From Bacillota bacterium (GTDB lineage Bacteria > Bacillota > Clostridia > Acetivibrionales > DSM-1351), in contig JAEZUC010000146.1 of NCBI GenBank assembly GCA_023443515.1, forward strand, positions 1 to 19,332: a DNA stretch of 19,332 nucleotides, read 5' to 3'. Position numbers and translations under genes: made by a program. Shown here piece by piece: positions 1-8,809 of this stretch. The notes under the pieces were generated by a model, which made no database searches, was not told the DNA's origin, and saw only the letters and a list, made by a program, of their open reading frames with translations. Within the stretch, counting starts at the first letter, position 1. Every line of letters begins with the position of its first letter.

Positions 1-951
1 GATTTTATAAACGGATTCCACGATACCGCAAATTCTATCGCTACATCTGTTTCAACAAGAGTCTTGTCCCCACGTACAGCAATATTGATGTCTGCAATAC
101 TTAATTTTGTAGGTGCATTAATGAGTAATAAGGTAGCCCATACTATTACTAACGGTCTGGTTGATAGTAGTATGATTAAGGTGCAGTATGTAATTATAGC
201 AACTTTGATAGCTTCAATTATATGGGATTTGATTACATGGTACTTTGGAATACCCAGTAGCTCATCACATGCTTTGATAGGTGCTCTTGTAGGTTCAGCA
301 ATTGCATATTCAGGCGGGTTAAGTATAGTAAAATGGCAAGGTGTACTGGATAAGGTTGTAATTCCTCTAGTTACATCTCCAATCATAGGTTTTACAATTG
401 GTTTTATATTTATGTCTTTTTTATACAAGATACTCCGTCCTTTTTCTCAAAGATTTGTAAATAAATGGTTTTCTAAATTACAAATAATTTCAGCGGCATT
501 CATGGCATATTCACACGGAAATAATGATGCTCAGAAGTCTATGGGAATAATAACACTTGCTTTAGTAGGTGCAAACTTAAATAATGGTCATACGGAAGTT
601 CAGCCTTGGGTTATGATGGCATGTGCTATAGCCATGGCTCTTGGTACATCACTAGGCGGATGGAAAATTATTAAGACAATAGGCGTTAACATGATCAGGC
701 TTCAGCCAATTGGCGGTTTTGCAGCAGAAACTGGTGCAGCAATTGTTATTGAAACAATGACGCATTTCGGAGCTCCTGTAAGTACAACACATGTTATATC
801 AACATCAATAATGGGTGTTGGAGCTTCAAAAAGATTATCGGCAGTTAAATGGGCATTGGCAAGAAATATAGTATATGCATGGATATTTACAATTCCTGTA
901 TCAGCAATAATTGGAGCATTTATAACAACAATATTTAAGTTTTTTGCTTAA
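1..951 (+). CDS. pit: PiT-family inorganic phosphate permease, 5' end missing
   Basis: Low-affinity inorganic phosphate transporter of the cytoplasmic membrane (PiT/PHO4 family, cation-coupled symport). The reading frame is open from the first base, so the gene begins before the window; 316 residues plus stop are visible. Both family signatures can be seen: NGFHDTANSIAT at visible residues 4-15 and SHGNNDAQK at 171-179. These are the duplicated GxNDxA-type motifs that line the transport path. Several hydrophobic stretches lie between and after them, and the protein ends in a hydrophobic helix (FTTIFKFFA-like tail). An internal ATG at 64 is not the start, because the first signature motif lies upstream of it. 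In many bacteria a PhoU-like DUF47 gene precedes pit, but that would lie outside the window. Family assignment is secure. The transported ion and coupling cation are inferred from the family. Confidence 0.93.
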   Translation, partial: DFINGFHDTANSIATSVSTRVLSPRTAILMSAILNFVGALMSNKVAHTITNGLVDSSMIKVQYVIIATLIASIIWDLITWYFGIPSSSSHALIGALVGSAIAYSGGLSIVKWQGVLDKVVIPLVTSPIIGFTIGFIFMSFLYKILRPFSQRFVNKWFSKLQIISAAFMAYSHGNNDAQKSMGIITLALVGANLNNGHTEVQPWVMMACAIAMALGTSLGGWKIIKTIGVNMIRLQPIGGFAAETGAAIVIETMTHFGAPVSTTHVISTSIMGVGASKRLSAVKWALARNIVYAWIFTIPVSAIIGAFITTIFKFFA

Positions 952-1006
952 TAACAGTATAATACATATTTTACTTATAAATAGGAAATGTTAACAATTA
1001 TACAAT

Positions 1007-1064
1007 AATAAACCTGAATTAGAGTCGTATAGATTAGATAATAGGACTATAATTCAGGTTTATT
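1007..1064. terminator. Long stem-loop after pit
   Basis: Perfect 15-base inverted repeat: AATAAACCTGAATTA at 1007-1021 against TAATTCAGGTTTATT at 1050-1064. The 28-base loop can pair further (AGTC at 1023-1026 with GACT at 1045-1048). There is no clean U-run after the stem, so it is either a weak intrinsic terminator that uses the T-rich arm or a 3'-end stabiliser. Confidence 0.5.
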
Positions 1065-1125
1065 CGTCTATTAGTATATGAACTACTTATATAAGATAAA
1101 AATCAAAAAAATAAAAGCAAATCGG

Positions 1126-1155
1126 TTAGACCTAAAAATGTACTTGTGTTATACT
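1126..1155 (+). promoter_or_regulatory. Possible sigma-A promoter of clpE
   Basis: TTAGAC at 1126-1131 and TATACT at 1150-1155, separated by 18 bases. The -10 box is good (5 of 6) and the -35 box moderate. It would give a leader of about 110 bases before the clpE ATG. This is pattern matching in AT-rich DNA only. Confidence 0.3.
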
Positions 1156-1273
1156 ATTAAAAACTAATATAGATAAAAAATAGTTTAAATAATAAATTGT
1201 TGGACATTTATGGAAATAATATAGTATATATATTGGCAAGGAATATACTGGAATTAAAAGAAGAGGTGATTAA

Positions 1274-3616
1274 ATGATAAAATGTTCTATTTGCAATAAA
1301 AATATAGCAGTTGTGTTTGTAACAAAAATTATAGATGGAAAGCAGATTCAGGAAGGCTTGTGTGTAAGCTGTGCAAAGAAACAGAATTTACAGCCGATAG
1401 ATCAATTACTGTCACAAACCGGTATGACAGAATATGAACTTGATAATATAAGCAAACAAGTAGGAGATATGCTTGAGGAGATGGATGGGTCAGAAATAAT
1501 GGAAGCAATGCAGGTGGATCCTGAAAACATTAATCAGGCAAATCCTTTTTTTAGTATATTGAATAAGGCATTTCCTAAGACAAGTGATATAGAAGAAAAC
1601 AGTGCAAAAAGTCTTCAACCGCATGCTCAAGATAAAGACGGAGACGAGAAGGATAAAAATTCTACTAAAACAAAAGCTCAAGATAAGAAGACTGTTAAAA
1701 AGAAAAAATTTCTTGAAATGTATGGTACAAACCTTATTGATAAGGCCAAAGAAGGAAGCATAGACAATGTCATAGGAAGAACCCGTGAAATTGAAAGAGT
1801 CATTCAGATTTTAAACAGAAGGACAAAAAATAATCCTGTTCTAATAGGAGAACCCGGTGTAGGTAAAACAGCTATTGCAGAAGGACTTGCATTAAGGATA
1901 GCTGAAAAATCAGTTCCTGCAAAAATACAAAATTCAGAGGTGTATCTTTTGGATATGACCAGCGTGGTTGCCGGAACACAATTCAGGGGACAGTTTGAAA
2001 GCAGGATGAAGGGGATAATCGAAGAAGCAAAGTCCTTTGGAAATATTATTCTTGTAATTGATGAACTTCACAATATAATGGGAGCAGGCGAGGCTGAAGG
2101 AGCAATGAATGCTGCAAATATTTTGAAGCCAGCCTTATCTAGAGGTGAGATTCAGGTAATCGGAGCAACAACCCTTAATGAATACAGGAAACACATTGAA
2201 AAGGATTCTGCCTTGGAGAGGAGATTCCAGCCTATAATTGTTGATGAACCATCCATAGAGGAAAGTATTGAAATTTTAAAAGGTATCAAGCACTACTACG
2301 AGCAATATCATAGAGTTAAAATTAGTGATGAGATAGTAAAGGCTGCAGTAAACTATTCTGAAAGGTATATAACCGAAAGACTTCTTCCTGACAAAGCCAT
2401 TGATGTAATAGATGAAGCAGGCTCCAGGGCAAACCTGAGTAATACAAAACTAACTGAGCTAGAGTCTTACAAGGAAGAACTGAAGAGAGTTCAGGAGGAA
2501 AAAGAATTTGCAGTTTCAGCCGATTCAATAGAAGACTACCAGAAGGCAGCCGATTTAAAGGTTTATGAGTGCAAACTCAATGAACTTATTAAGGATATAG
2601 AGGATACCAGTAAAGATGTTGAACTTACTGTCGAAGACATAGCAGCAGTAATAGAAGCCTGGACTAAGATTCCTATGCAAAGGCTCAGTGAGGGTGAGGC
2701 TGAAAAACTAATAAGTTTGGAAACCCGTATCCATCAGAGGGTAATAGGGCAGGAAAAAGCTGTAGAAGGTGTAGCAAGAGCAATAAGAAGAAGCAGGTCC
2801 GGTTTTAAAAAGAAGAAAAAACCATCATCCTTTATTTTTGTAGGGCCAACAGGTGTTGGTAAAACCGAGCTTGTACGTGCACTTTCAACTGAACTGTTTG
2901 GAAGTGAGGAAGCACTGATAAGACTTGATATGTCTGAATACATGGAAAAGCATACAGTTTCCAAGTTAATTGGTTCACCTCCGGGATATGTGGGGTATGA
3001 TGATGCAGGTCAATTAACAGAAAAAGTAAGGAGAAGGCCGTATTCAGTAATACTTTTGGATGAAATTGAAAAGGCTCACCCGGACGTATTTAATATGTTG
3101 CTTCAGATTCTTGAAGACGGAAGGTTGACAGATAGTCATGGCAAGACTGTAAACTTTGAGAATACCATCATAATCATGACATCAAATGCAGGAACAAATT
3201 TAAAATCCGGTGGCATAGGTTTTTCAAATAACACCTACACTGCTCTAGAAATCAGGGTGCGGGAAGTAATAAAAGAAACTTTCAGACCGGAATTTCTCAA
3301 TAGAATAGATGAGATAATTGTATTTACCGAGCTTGGAAAAGAGGAATTAAAGAAAATAATCGATCTGATGCTGGAGGAAGTTTATCAGGAAGCCGGTGAA
3401 AAGGATATCAGGGTGAATGTTTCCGATAAGGTAAAAGAATTCATACTTGAAAAAGGCTATGATCCTAAATTTGGTGCCAGACCATTGCGAAGAACAGTAC
3501 AGAACTATATAGAGGATCGCCTTTCAGAAGAGTACCTAAGAGGTACGATAAAAGAAGGCTCTCTTGTAGGTATAGATTTAGATGAAAATAATGAAGTAAC
3601 ATTAAAAATTGTCTAG
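1274..3616 (+). CDS. clpE: ClpE-type AAA+ unfoldase with N-terminal zinc finger
   Basis: Cytoplasmic HSP100 ATPase that unfolds proteins and should feed them to ClpP. Residues 4-33 form a four-cysteine zinc finger (C4, C7, C30, C33) in place of the double Clp_N repeat of ClpC and ClpB, which points to ClpE. A charged, Lys/Asp-rich linker follows (about 108-146). The first AAA+ module has Walker A GEPGVGKT at 192-199 and Walker B acids D263/E264. A short middle region at about 395-440 resembles a UVR coiled coil. The second module has Walker A GPTGVGKT at 524-531, Walker B D596/E597, and an IGF loop at 648-650 of the kind that docks on ClpP. The C-terminal D2-small domain is intact. At 780 residues it is somewhat longer than classical ClpE, mainly through the linker. 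The start is set by AAGAGGTGAT just upstream. It stands alone, between a stem-loop and a terminator. Confidence 0.9.
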   Translation: MIKCSICNKNIAVVFVTKIIDGKQIQEGLCVSCAKKQNLQPIDQLLSQTGMTEYELDNISKQVGDMLEEMDGSEIMEAMQVDPENINQANPFFSILNKAFPKTSDIEENSAKSLQPHAQDKDGDEKDKNSTKTKAQDKKTVKKKKFLEMYGTNLIDKAKEGSIDNVIGRTREIERVIQILNRRTKNNPVLIGEPGVGKTAIAEGLALRIAEKSVPAKIQNSEVYLLDMTSVVAGTQFRGQFESRMKGIIEEAKSFGNIILVIDELHNIMGAGEAEGAMNAANILKPALSRGEIQVIGATTLNEYRKHIEKDSALERRFQPIIVDEPSIEESIEILKGIKHYYEQYHRVKISDEIVKAAVNYSERYITERLLPDKAIDVIDEAGSRANLSNTKLTELESYKEELKRVQEEKEFAVSADSIEDYQKAADLKVYECKLNELIKDIEDTSKDVELTVEDIAAVIEAWTKIPMQRLSEGEAEKLISLETRIHQRVIGQEKAVEGVARAIRRSRSGFKKKKKPSSFIFVGPTGVGKTELVRALSTELFGSEEALIRLDMSEYMEKHTVSKLIGSPPGYVGYDDAGQLTEKVRRRPYSVILLDEIEKAHPDVFNMLLQILEDGRLTDSHGKTVNFENTIIIMTSNAGTNLKSGGIGFSNNTYTALEIRVREVIKETFRPEFLNRIDEIIVFTELGKEELKKIIDLMLEEVYQEAGEKDIRVNVSDKVKEFILEKGYDPKFGARPLRRTVQNYIEDRLSEEYLRGTIKEGSLVGIDLDENNEVTLKIV

Positions 3617-3630
3617 AGATTCATTAATAT

Positions 3631-3666
3631 AAATAGCAGCAGGAATACAACTCTTGCTGCTATTTT
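3631..3666 (+). terminator. Intrinsic terminator after clpE
   Basis: AAATAGCAGCA at 3631-3641 pairs with TGCTGCTATTT at 3655-3665 around a 13-base loop, and the distal arm ends in TTTT. It lies 15 bases after the clpE stop and separates clpE from the cuaD operon. Confidence 0.8.
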
Positions 3667-3714
3667 AATGTTGATAAATTATATTACAGTATGTCATTAT
3701 TTAATTGTAATATC

Positions 3715-3744
3715 TTGCAATATAGGCCTAATAGTATTTATAAT
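3715..3744 (+). promoter_or_regulatory. Candidate promoter of cuaD-cuaS-cuaR
   Basis: TTGCAA at 3715-3720, an 18-base spacer, and a perfect TATAAT at 3739-3744. It lies after the clpE terminator and about 75 bases before the cuaD start. A consensus-like promoter agrees with constitutive expression of the sensing genes, which I recall being reported for R. cellulolyticum. Confidence 0.45.
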
Positions 3745-3804
3745 TGTATATGGTATGTTATCCTCGTTCTTAATTTAGACAAAAATGCCTATATAAAATA
3801 AGAA

Positions 3805-3810
3805 TTGGAG
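3805..3810 (+). promoter_or_regulatory. Ribosome binding site that sets the cuaD start
   Basis: TTGGAG ends 8 bases before the ATG at 3819. The longer alternative, GTG at 3810, overlaps this site and has no Shine-Dalgarno sequence of its own, so the ATG is preferred. Confidence 0.7.
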
Positions 3811-3818
3811 TGAAACAA

Positions 3819-5117
3819 ATGCAATGCTCAAAAAAACTTTTAAGTTTAGTACTATTTACATTAGTCAGTACAATGTCAGTTTCCTGCAGTAGTAATGATC
3901 GTTATATTTCAGATGCTCGTAACAGCAAAATCACACACACTGAAACCAGTACAATAAGTTTAATGACAAGTTGGGGCGGTGTTGACAGCAAAGCCGGCTG
4001 TTTAATGGATTTGCTGGACAAGTTTGAAAACGAAAATCCTAATATAAAAGTTTCCAATCAGTCTATATTTGGAGATGAATATTTGCCTACTCTCAAAACA
4101 AGGTTTGCGTCAGGTAACGAACCCGATGTTTTTGGTTTATGGCCATGTTCTGATATAAAATATATGATCAGAGCAAATAAGCTTGCTGACCTGACTGAAA
4201 TGATTAGGGAAGACAGCGAATGGATGGAAAGTTTTAAGGGGAACTACTTTGATCTGACTACGTACAATAACAGGATATTTGGTATACCGTTTGAGCTTGT
4301 ATTTGAAGGTATGTTTATCAATAAGGATTTATTTCAGCAATTTGGTGTAAAAATACCCCGAAATTACGAGGAACTTAAAAATGCAATAAGTATATTTAAT
4401 AAGCATAACATAACTCCTATAGCCTATAACGCAACCGCCGAAGGCTCATATATATATCAGAATATGATTGTCAGTCTCGGAGGTAACGAAGGAGTAGAAA
4501 ATTACATAGTAAATAATAAGATAAATAAATGCTATATAGATGCAATGAAATATATGAAGGAACTATATGAAATGCATGCATTTCCAGATGATTTGATATC
4601 TATTACCAGTGAAGAAAGAAACAATCTTTTTATAAAGAAACAGGCTGCCATGATAGTTCAGGGTTCGTGGTTTGCAGCATATTTTGGTAAGTTTGATAAA
4701 ACAGTTGAAATGATACCGTTTCCGGCTATGGGAAATGGAAGTAGCAAAATACCGGCGGGTTTAGGGGGAGGAACCTTTTACATAAGCAAAAGCGCCTGGA
4801 GTACATCATTAGTAAAAGAAAACACGGTAAAACTTGTGAAGTTCCTTACGTCAAAGGAGACGTCAGACTACTTATACAAGGAGTCAGGCCTATTCAGTAC
4901 ATTAAACATATCAATGGAAACCCCGTACAACGAACTTGCAAAGCAAAGTATCAGCGTGTATGAAAAAACTCCTGAACAAAATCGGTGTGCCATCCCCGAT
5001 CATGTAATCGACAGAAGCACATGGGAAAAGATTATTGTAAAGGAATTTCCAAATTATCTTGATAATAAAATTTCTGCTGAGGAAATATGGGAAAAAGCTT
5101 TAAATAAATTGCAATAA
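3819..5117 (+). CDS. cuaD: Cellobiose-sensing solute-binding lipoprotein CuaD
   Basis: Family 1 type extracellular sugar-binding lipoprotein of 432 residues. The N-terminus has lysines, a hydrophobic core and a signal-peptidase-II-like site ending in VSC, with the lipid-bearing cysteine at about residue 23; the -3 position is Ser rather than the usual Leu. The body has typical binding-protein signatures: a phrase like 'FENENPNIKV' near the N-terminus, then 'ASGNEPDVFGLW', then 'IPFELVFEGMFINKDLF' in the hinge region. The gene sits at the head of a kinase-regulator operon instead of a permease operon. This suggests that it presents ligand to CuaS rather than delivering it for transport. From memory of R. 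cellulolyticum work, CuaD binds cellobiose tightly and longer cellodextrins not at all. Ligand identity cannot be read from this sequence. The ribosome binding site at 3805-3810 selects the start. Confidence 0.85.
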   Translation: MQCSKKLLSLVLFTLVSTMSVSCSSNDRYISDARNSKITHTETSTISLMTSWGGVDSKAGCLMDLLDKFENENPNIKVSNQSIFGDEYLPTLKTRFASGNEPDVFGLWPCSDIKYMIRANKLADLTEMIREDSEWMESFKGNYFDLTTYNNRIFGIPFELVFEGMFINKDLFQQFGVKIPRNYEELKNAISIFNKHNITPIAYNATAEGSYIYQNMIVSLGGNEGVENYIVNNKINKCYIDAMKYMKELYEMHAFPDDLISITSEERNNLFIKKQAAMIVQGSWFAAYFGKFDKTVEMIPFPAMGNGSSKIPAGLGGGTFYISKSAWSTSLVKENTVKLVKFLTSKETSDYLYKESGLFSTLNISMETPYNELAKQSISVYEKTPEQNRCAIPDHVIDRSTWEKIIVKEFPNYLDNKISAEEIWEKALNKLQ

Positions 5118-5167
5118 TTAAAAAAGTAATTTGAAATTACTCGTATGTATTAGGATATGGTGGAATA

Positions 5168-7051
5168 ATGATAAATAAAATTACTTCAAGCATGTTTTCT
5201 AAAATACTTAGAAGTTCACGATTTTACAAAAACATATCAATTAAGAAGAAGTTACTGCTTGTAGTAAATCTACAGATTCTGATACCTCTCATATTTGTAG
5301 GCTTTTTTGCATACAAGAGTTCTGAAGAAATTATCAATAATAAATCTCTTTCATACTCTAACGATGTACTTAGTTCAATCGGATTAAGGCTTCAGGATAC
5401 TGTAACGAATTTAACCAACATATCCGGTGACATAAGCATGGATAAAAACATATACGACGCTTTAATTACCTATGACACAGGTAATAACAATAATCATTTG
5501 ACGGAAATGGGCATTCATGAAATCGATTCGCAGTTAACAAACTTATTTATCACTGTAAAAGGCAACAGACCGGAAATTAATTCTGTATGTATAGTAACTG
5601 ATAGCGGTTTAGTTCTGCCTAGACGGTATCCAAGTACAGATTCTGAGTTAAGGTCAGTAGTAAACAGAGAATACTCCCGAATGAGTGAAAAGGCTGATGA
5701 AGTTAGCAGAAGGGCAGCCTGGTTCTTTGAAACGTCCGCGGGAGTTGTCAAGAATGCTTACTTAGTCAAAAAGGTATACAACAGAGATGATTATACAGAA
5801 ATAGGAATGTTGGTAGTCCAAATCAAAATGGATGCTTTGAAGGACGTTTTAAAGGGACTGGAATCTGAGGTCATGCAAAATACTACAATTCTCTCACCAA
5901 ATAGTGATATAATTGTTTCAAAGAATAAACAAGCATTGGAAAAGTATAAATCCATAATAAAGGATACACCGTATGATGAAGATTCTTTTATAGATCAAGA
6001 AAATAATATTTTTGTTGCGTATACATATTTAAAAGATAATATTAATTGGAGAATCGTTACATTTGTTCCTTTAAATGAATTATACTCTGATGTAAATGCG
6101 TTGAGAAACAGGATAATTATGCTATGTCTTGCATCTATTATATTATTGTCTGTAGTCAGCATTTATATGTCATTCGATATGATAAAACCAATCAACAGAT
6201 TGGTTAAAGCCATGAAAAATATGAATATAAACAATATATCAGACAGTTATATTGAGATTGACAGAAGTGACGAACTTGGCTTCCTGCATAAAACCTTTAA
6301 TAACATGGCTAAAGAGATTGACCATTTGGTTACATGGATTTACAGAGAACAGATTACTCGTAAAGAGGCTGAGCTGAAAGCTTTACAATCGCAAATAAAC
6401 CCGCATTTCCTCTTTAATACACTGGAATCAATAAACTGGATGGCACAATTAAATAATGTTCCTGAGATAAGCGATATAGTAACAGATCTTTCTGCATTGC
6501 TTGAAGCCAGTATAGGAAGGGATGACAGGCTTATACCCATTGAGGAGGAATTTATGTATATAGATAAATACATATCCCTTCTAAAACGCAGATTTGAAGA
6601 TAAAATAACACTGAAAAAAGAAATAGACCCTCGGGTTCTGTATATAAAGATTCCAAGACTTTTGATACAACCGTTAATTGAAAATGCTGTCTATCATGGA
6701 GTGGAAAATACCAGAGAAAAAGGTGTCATTATGCTCAATGCCAGAATACAGGAAGATTTGATAATATTAGAAGTTATTGATAACGGAAACGGAATATCAA
6801 AAGAAGATCTTCTAAAGTTAAATAAGAGCCTAGAAATGGATAATGACACATACTTTAAATCACTTAGAGAAAAGAAGAATAAGAGCATAGGAATAGATAA
6901 TGTAAATAGAAGAATTAAACTCTTCTACGGTGAAAAATACGGTATTAAAATAGAAAGCAGTGTTAATATATTTACGAAAGTAACGGTTTCTTTACCGCTT
7001 CAAACATTCAATACTAAGGAGAGTTATTATGTACAAAGTTCTAATAATTGA
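5168..7051 (+). CDS. cuaS: YesM/LytS-type sensor histidine kinase CuaS
   Basis: Membrane sensor kinase of 627 residues that should phosphorylate CuaR. A cytoplasmic N-terminal segment is followed by membrane helix 1 (about 29-49), a large extracellular domain of Cache type (about 50-310), membrane helix 2 (about 316-336), a HAMP linker (about 335-390), and a His_kinase domain with the hallmark INPHFLFN, giving phospho-accepting H413. The ATP-binding domain follows, with N506 in its N-box (IENAVYHG) and the DNGNG loop at 538-542. This architecture is the one paired with AraC-type response regulators in carbohydrate control of Firmicutes. The extracellular domain is the likely docking site for ligand-loaded CuaD. 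The ATG at 5168 follows a modest GGTGG site, 50 bases after cuaD. The 3' end overlaps cuaR, so the two are probably translationally coupled. Confidence 0.9.
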   Translation: MINKITSSMFSKILRSSRFYKNISIKKKLLLVVNLQILIPLIFVGFFAYKSSEEIINNKSLSYSNDVLSSIGLRLQDTVTNLTNISGDISMDKNIYDALITYDTGNNNNHLTEMGIHEIDSQLTNLFITVKGNRPEINSVCIVTDSGLVLPRRYPSTDSELRSVVNREYSRMSEKADEVSRRAAWFFETSAGVVKNAYLVKKVYNRDDYTEIGMLVVQIKMDALKDVLKGLESEVMQNTTILSPNSDIIVSKNKQALEKYKSIIKDTPYDEDSFIDQENNIFVAYTYLKDNINWRIVTFVPLNELYSDVNALRNRIIMLCLASIILLSVVSIYMSFDMIKPINRLVKAMKNMNINNISDSYIEIDRSDELGFLHKTFNNMAKEIDHLVTWIYREQITRKEAELKALQSQINPHFLFNTLESINWMAQLNNVPEISDIVTDLSALLEASIGRDDRLIPIEEEFMYIDKYISLLKRRFEDKITLKKEIDPRVLYIKIPRLLIQPLIENAVYHGVENTREKGVIMLNARIQEDLIILEVIDNGNGISKEDLLKLNKSLEMDNDTYFKSLREKKNKSIGIDNVNRRIKLFYGEKYGIKIESSVNIFTKVTVSLPLQTFNTKESYYVQSSNN

Positions 7052-8645
7052 TGACGAATCCATAATACGTAAAGGCATCAAGAATATTATTAATTGGAAA
7101 CAGCTGGATTGTGAGGTATGTGCCGATGCATGTGACGGTATAGAAGGCATTGAGCTGATAAAAAAACATCTGCCTGAAATAATTATAACAGATATTCGTA
7201 TGCCTGGAATGGATGGACTTGAAATGATCAAGCAGGTAAAGGAAATTGTTCCAAATACAAAAATAATTATACTTACAGGGTATAGGGATTTCGACTATGT
7301 GCAGAAGGCTATAAAATGCGGAGCATTTGATTTTCTTCTTAAACCCTCAAAAATTGAAGAACTGACTACTGTCCTGGCAAAGGCAGTTAAAGAGTTAAAT
7401 GAACAAAAGAATAAGCACAATGAGATTGAGCGTTTCAGGATGCTATTTGAGCAGAATATTCCCGTTCTAAGAGAAAAACTTCTTTATGATATTATATATG
7501 GACTCAACACAAGTGAAAATGAAATATACGAAAAAATGAAACTCTTTAATATATCAATACGAAATTTTGTTTTGGTTGTAATGGAAAACGATTACAACGA
7601 TAAATCCAACAGTTCGTTGTATGATAAACACCTGTATCAATTTGGTATTGTAAAATCCTTTGAGGAAATATTTGCAGAGAACTATGAAGTTTTGAGCATT
7701 ATGCTCAACAGTAACAGAGTAGGTTTTATAATACAGAAATCTGATAACTTACCCTTGGATATTGAGAAGGTAAGTGAAAAATGTGCTTATCTACAGGAGG
7801 TCATAAATAGTGGCTTCGGATTTACTGTTACAATAGCCGTCAGTTCAAACGGAAAAGAAGCTATGGAACTTCCGGAGAAACTAAAGGAGTGTCTGGGGTC
7901 ATTGGAATACAAGAGCTATATGGGAGAAAACTCTATAATTCAGTATAGCGACCTAAACTCATTTTTCAGATATGAAGACTATTCAATACTTGACAAGTAT
8001 CAAAAACAACTCATCGAAAATATAAAATCGGGAAATGAGCTAGGAGTAAGGGAAAATACAAAGCTTATATCTGATTATCTGACTAACAACAATATAAATA
8101 TCCACTATATGCGAAATTTTTATTACACAACATTGTCTTCAATAAATAACATTAGAATATCAGTTTCATCGGTGGATATGGACAAAAAGTATTCAGAAGG
8201 TGAGGATATAGCAAGTCTCATAAAGCTCATAGAAAAAACTGATAAGGCAGAAGAATTAAACTCATTGCTGGAAGAAGTATCTATGAAAATCGCATCCAAA
8301 GTTAACAGTTTTAATAATAAAAGCATAAAACTCATATTACGCAAAGCTATAGACTATATACAAGATCATTACAATGAACAGGTAACTCTCAATGAAGTAG
8401 CAGAGAACATTTATGTAAGCACCTTTTATATAAGCAGAATGTTTAAAAAAGAGCTGGGTAAAAGTTTTGTGGATTATCTTAACGATGTCAGGATTGATAA
8501 AGCAAAGGAACTTCTAAAGGATGTAAAATATAAGACATATGAAGTTGCAGAAAAGGTTGGTATCTCAGATCCCCACTATTTTTCAAAGCTATTTAAAAAG
8601 TATTCCGGAATGACACCATCTGAATATAGAGACAGTTTGTTTTAA
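7029..8645 (+). CDS. cuaR: Response regulator CuaR with receiver and AraC-type DNA-binding domain
   Basis: Cytoplasmic transcription regulator of 538 residues, YesN-like. The N-terminal receiver (1-120) has the acidic pair D8/D9, phospho-acceptor D55 (TDIRMPG), T83 and K105, all intact. A poorly conserved middle region (about 125-430) fits the linker domain of this class. The C-terminus (about 435-536) carries two AraC helix-turn-helix motifs, ending with the typical GISDPHYFSKLFKKYSGMTPSEYR-type signature. AAGGAG at 7016-7021 precedes the ATG, which lies 23 bases inside the end of cuaS. The expected target is the cuaA promoter region just downstream. I recall that CuaR was shown to bind upstream of cuaA in R. 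cellulolyticum. The regulator probably acts as an activator when cellobiose is sensed. The family call is certain; the target is inference plus recalled literature. Confidence 0.9.
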   Translation: MYKVLIIDDESIIRKGIKNIINWKQLDCEVCADACDGIEGIELIKKHLPEIIITDIRMPGMDGLEMIKQVKEIVPNTKIIILTGYRDFDYVQKAIKCGAFDFLLKPSKIEELTTVLAKAVKELNEQKNKHNEIERFRMLFEQNIPVLREKLLYDIIYGLNTSENEIYEKMKLFNISIRNFVLVVMENDYNDKSNSSLYDKHLYQFGIVKSFEEIFAENYEVLSIMLNSNRVGFIIQKSDNLPLDIEKVSEKCAYLQEVINSGFGFTVTIAVSSNGKEAMELPEKLKECLGSLEYKSYMGENSIIQYSDLNSFFRYEDYSILDKYQKQLIENIKSGNELGVRENTKLISDYLTNNNINIHYMRNFYYTTLSSINNIRISVSSVDMDKKYSEGEDIASLIKLIEKTDKAEELNSLLEEVSMKIASKVNSFNNKSIKLILRKAIDYIQDHYNEQVTLNEVAENIYVSTFYISRMFKKELGKSFVDYLNDVRIDKAKELLKDVKYKTYEVAEKVGISDPHYFSKLFKKYSGMTPSEYRDSLF

Positions 8646-8663
8646 CTATGGAATGGACGTGGT

Positions 8664-8731
8664 GGTCAAAATTGACTTTTGATGGAAATAATTGCACGTA
8701 ACCATGTTTTAATAAAAGCCAAAATTTGACC
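8664..8731. promoter_or_regulatory. Imperfect inverted repeat, candidate CuaR operator
   Basis: GGTCAAAATTGACTTTT at 8664-8680 is mirrored by AAAAGCCAAAATTTGACC at 8714-8731. Reading the second on the opposite strand, about 15 of 18 positions agree if one gap is allowed. The arms are separated by 33 bases. Each arm is long enough for the two helix-turn-helix units of one AraC-type monomer, so the pair could bind a phosphorylated CuaR dimer. Assignment to CuaR is inference. Confidence 0.4.
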
Positions 8732-8760
8732 TATATTTTTAAAAAATAATGAAAATCGTC

Positions 8761-8798
8761 AAAAAAGACACATATTTGTAAGAATATGTGTCTTTTTT
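8761..8798 (+). terminator. Strong intrinsic terminator after cuaR
   Basis: Perfect 16-base stem: AAAAAAGACACATATT at 8761-8776 against AATATGTGTCTTTTTT at 8783-8798, with the 6-base loop TGTAAG and a U6 tail. It separates the sensing operon from the transport operon. The A-rich proximal arm would also let it work in the other direction. Confidence 0.9.
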
Positions 8799-8809
8799 AG
8801 TGCAATTTC

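Larger units (their letters stand above)
952..1273. other. Intergenic region between pit and clpE
   Basis: A 322-base AT-rich gap without a convincing gene. It holds a long inverted repeat at 1007-1064 that probably marks the 3' end of the pit transcript, and a possible sigma-A promoter for clpE at 1126-1155. I see no tandem GGTCAAA heptads of the CtsR type, although clpE genes often carry them. Confidence 0.7.

Noticed and set aside
8664..8731. GGTCAAA heptads resembling a CtsR operator upstream of cuaA
   Set aside because: CtsR operators are two heptads in direct repeat separated by about three bases. Here the second heptad is inverted and more than 50 bases away, and the neighbouring gene is a sugar-binding protein.
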